Below are positions 31,851-32,027 of a DNA stretch of 32,027 nucleotides, piece after piece. The position numbers and the translations under genes are program-made. The first letter of the stretch is position 1. Every line of letters begins with the position of its first letter. The notes beneath the pieces are model-generated. The model did no database searches and had not been told where the DNA came from. It saw only the letters and a program-made list of their open reading frames with translations. This DNA comes from Dietzia alimentaria 72 (GTDB lineage Bacteria > Actinomycetota > Actinomycetes > Mycobacteriales > Mycobacteriaceae), in NCBI RefSeq assembly GCF_000226215.1, contig NZ_AGFF01000011.1, positions 1 to 32,027 on the forward strand, in the 5' to 3' direction.

Positions 31851-32027
31851 ATGGTTGGTGATCCCGCCCCAGGTTCGATGGCCGCGCTGGTTACTGCCGC
31901 GACGGCAGGGTGGCGGGCGGAAAATCGTGGCGCCGCGCAACGGTTGATCGCCTGCTATGAGGTGTTGCAAGAGTGCATCCGCCAGGGGCAATCCGGTACC
32001 GACGATGACGGCCAGCCCGCCCACGCG
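31851..32027 (+). CDS. DUF222/13E12-type protein, 5' end only
   Basis: The gene starts at ATG 31851 after GGGGGCGAGG and runs out of the window after 59 codons. The visible protein reads MVGDPAPGSMAALVTAATAG, then WRAENRGAAQRLIACYEVLQ and ECIRQGQSGTDDDG. The AAQRLIACYEVLQEC helix is the typical opening of DUF222 (13E12 repeat) proteins, most of which end in an HNH nuclease domain. The HNH part lies beyond the window, so nuclease function is only inferred. The SOS-box-like site upstream would fit damage-induced expression. The reading frame is intact as far as seen. Confidence 0.6.
   Translation, partial: MVGDPAPGSMAALVTAATAGWRAENRGAAQRLIACYEVLQECIRQGQSGTDDDGQPAHA

Overview
The window is high-GC actinobacterial DNA. 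Gene content (13E12/DUF222 protein, MMPL transporter, NfeD/SPFH pair as in Mycobacterium tuberculosis Rv1487/Rv1488, type-F glycine-betaine transporter, frequent GTG starts, ATGA/GTGA overlaps) points to the Mycobacteriales. Dietzia or a near relative (Gordonia, Rhodococcus) is my best guess; this rests on recalled families, not on a search.

Region 1 (1-6.9 kb) is an accessory, decaying segment. It holds the 3' part of an IS110-family transposase joined to the 3' part of an alpha/beta-hydrolase gene, a DUF1697 gene, a complete-looking IS21-family istAB pair, and the first ~86 codons of an OLD-like ATPase gene cut off by the IS21 right end. Three small unrecognised membrane proteins follow, then a frameshifted ribbon-helix-helix antitoxin-like gene with a possible ruined toxin just upstream.

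Region 2 (7.0-15.6 kb) is a compact plus-strand block. It starts with an ACAD11-type acyl-CoA dehydrogenase, an aminoglycoside-phosphotransferase-fold kinase and a histidine phosphatase with overlapping ends. This looks like a split bacterial version of the mammalian ACAD10/11 and Pseudomonas LvaA/LvaC chemistry (phosphorylation then elimination on 4-hydroxyacyl-CoA). Next come an alpha/beta hydrolase, an MMPL transporter and a secreted lipocalin, again nearly or fully overlapping, suggesting an envelope-lipid handling unit, and then an SRPBCC-SDR fusion.

Region 3 (15.6-22.4 kb) holds a TetR regulator, an NfeD/SPFH membrane pair, a cation-diffusion facilitator, a methyltransferase/nitrilase pair, two small membrane proteins and another alpha/beta hydrolase.

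Region 4 (22.5-26.0 kb) is a minus-strand, four-gene operon for a glycine betaine/choline-type ABC importer (permease, ATPase with CBS tail, permease, lipoprotein), every junction overlapping by 4 nt.

Region 5 (26.1-32.0 kb) holds an inositol-monophosphatase/HisN-like phosphatase, an AlkB-type dioxygenase, a PIG-L deacetylase, a second acyl-CoA dehydrogenase, a MerR regulator divergent from a SulP anion transporter across a near-perfect dyad, and the start of a DUF222/13E12 gene behind an SOS-box-like promoter. The window ends inside that last gene. No rRNA, tRNA or CRISPR array was seen.
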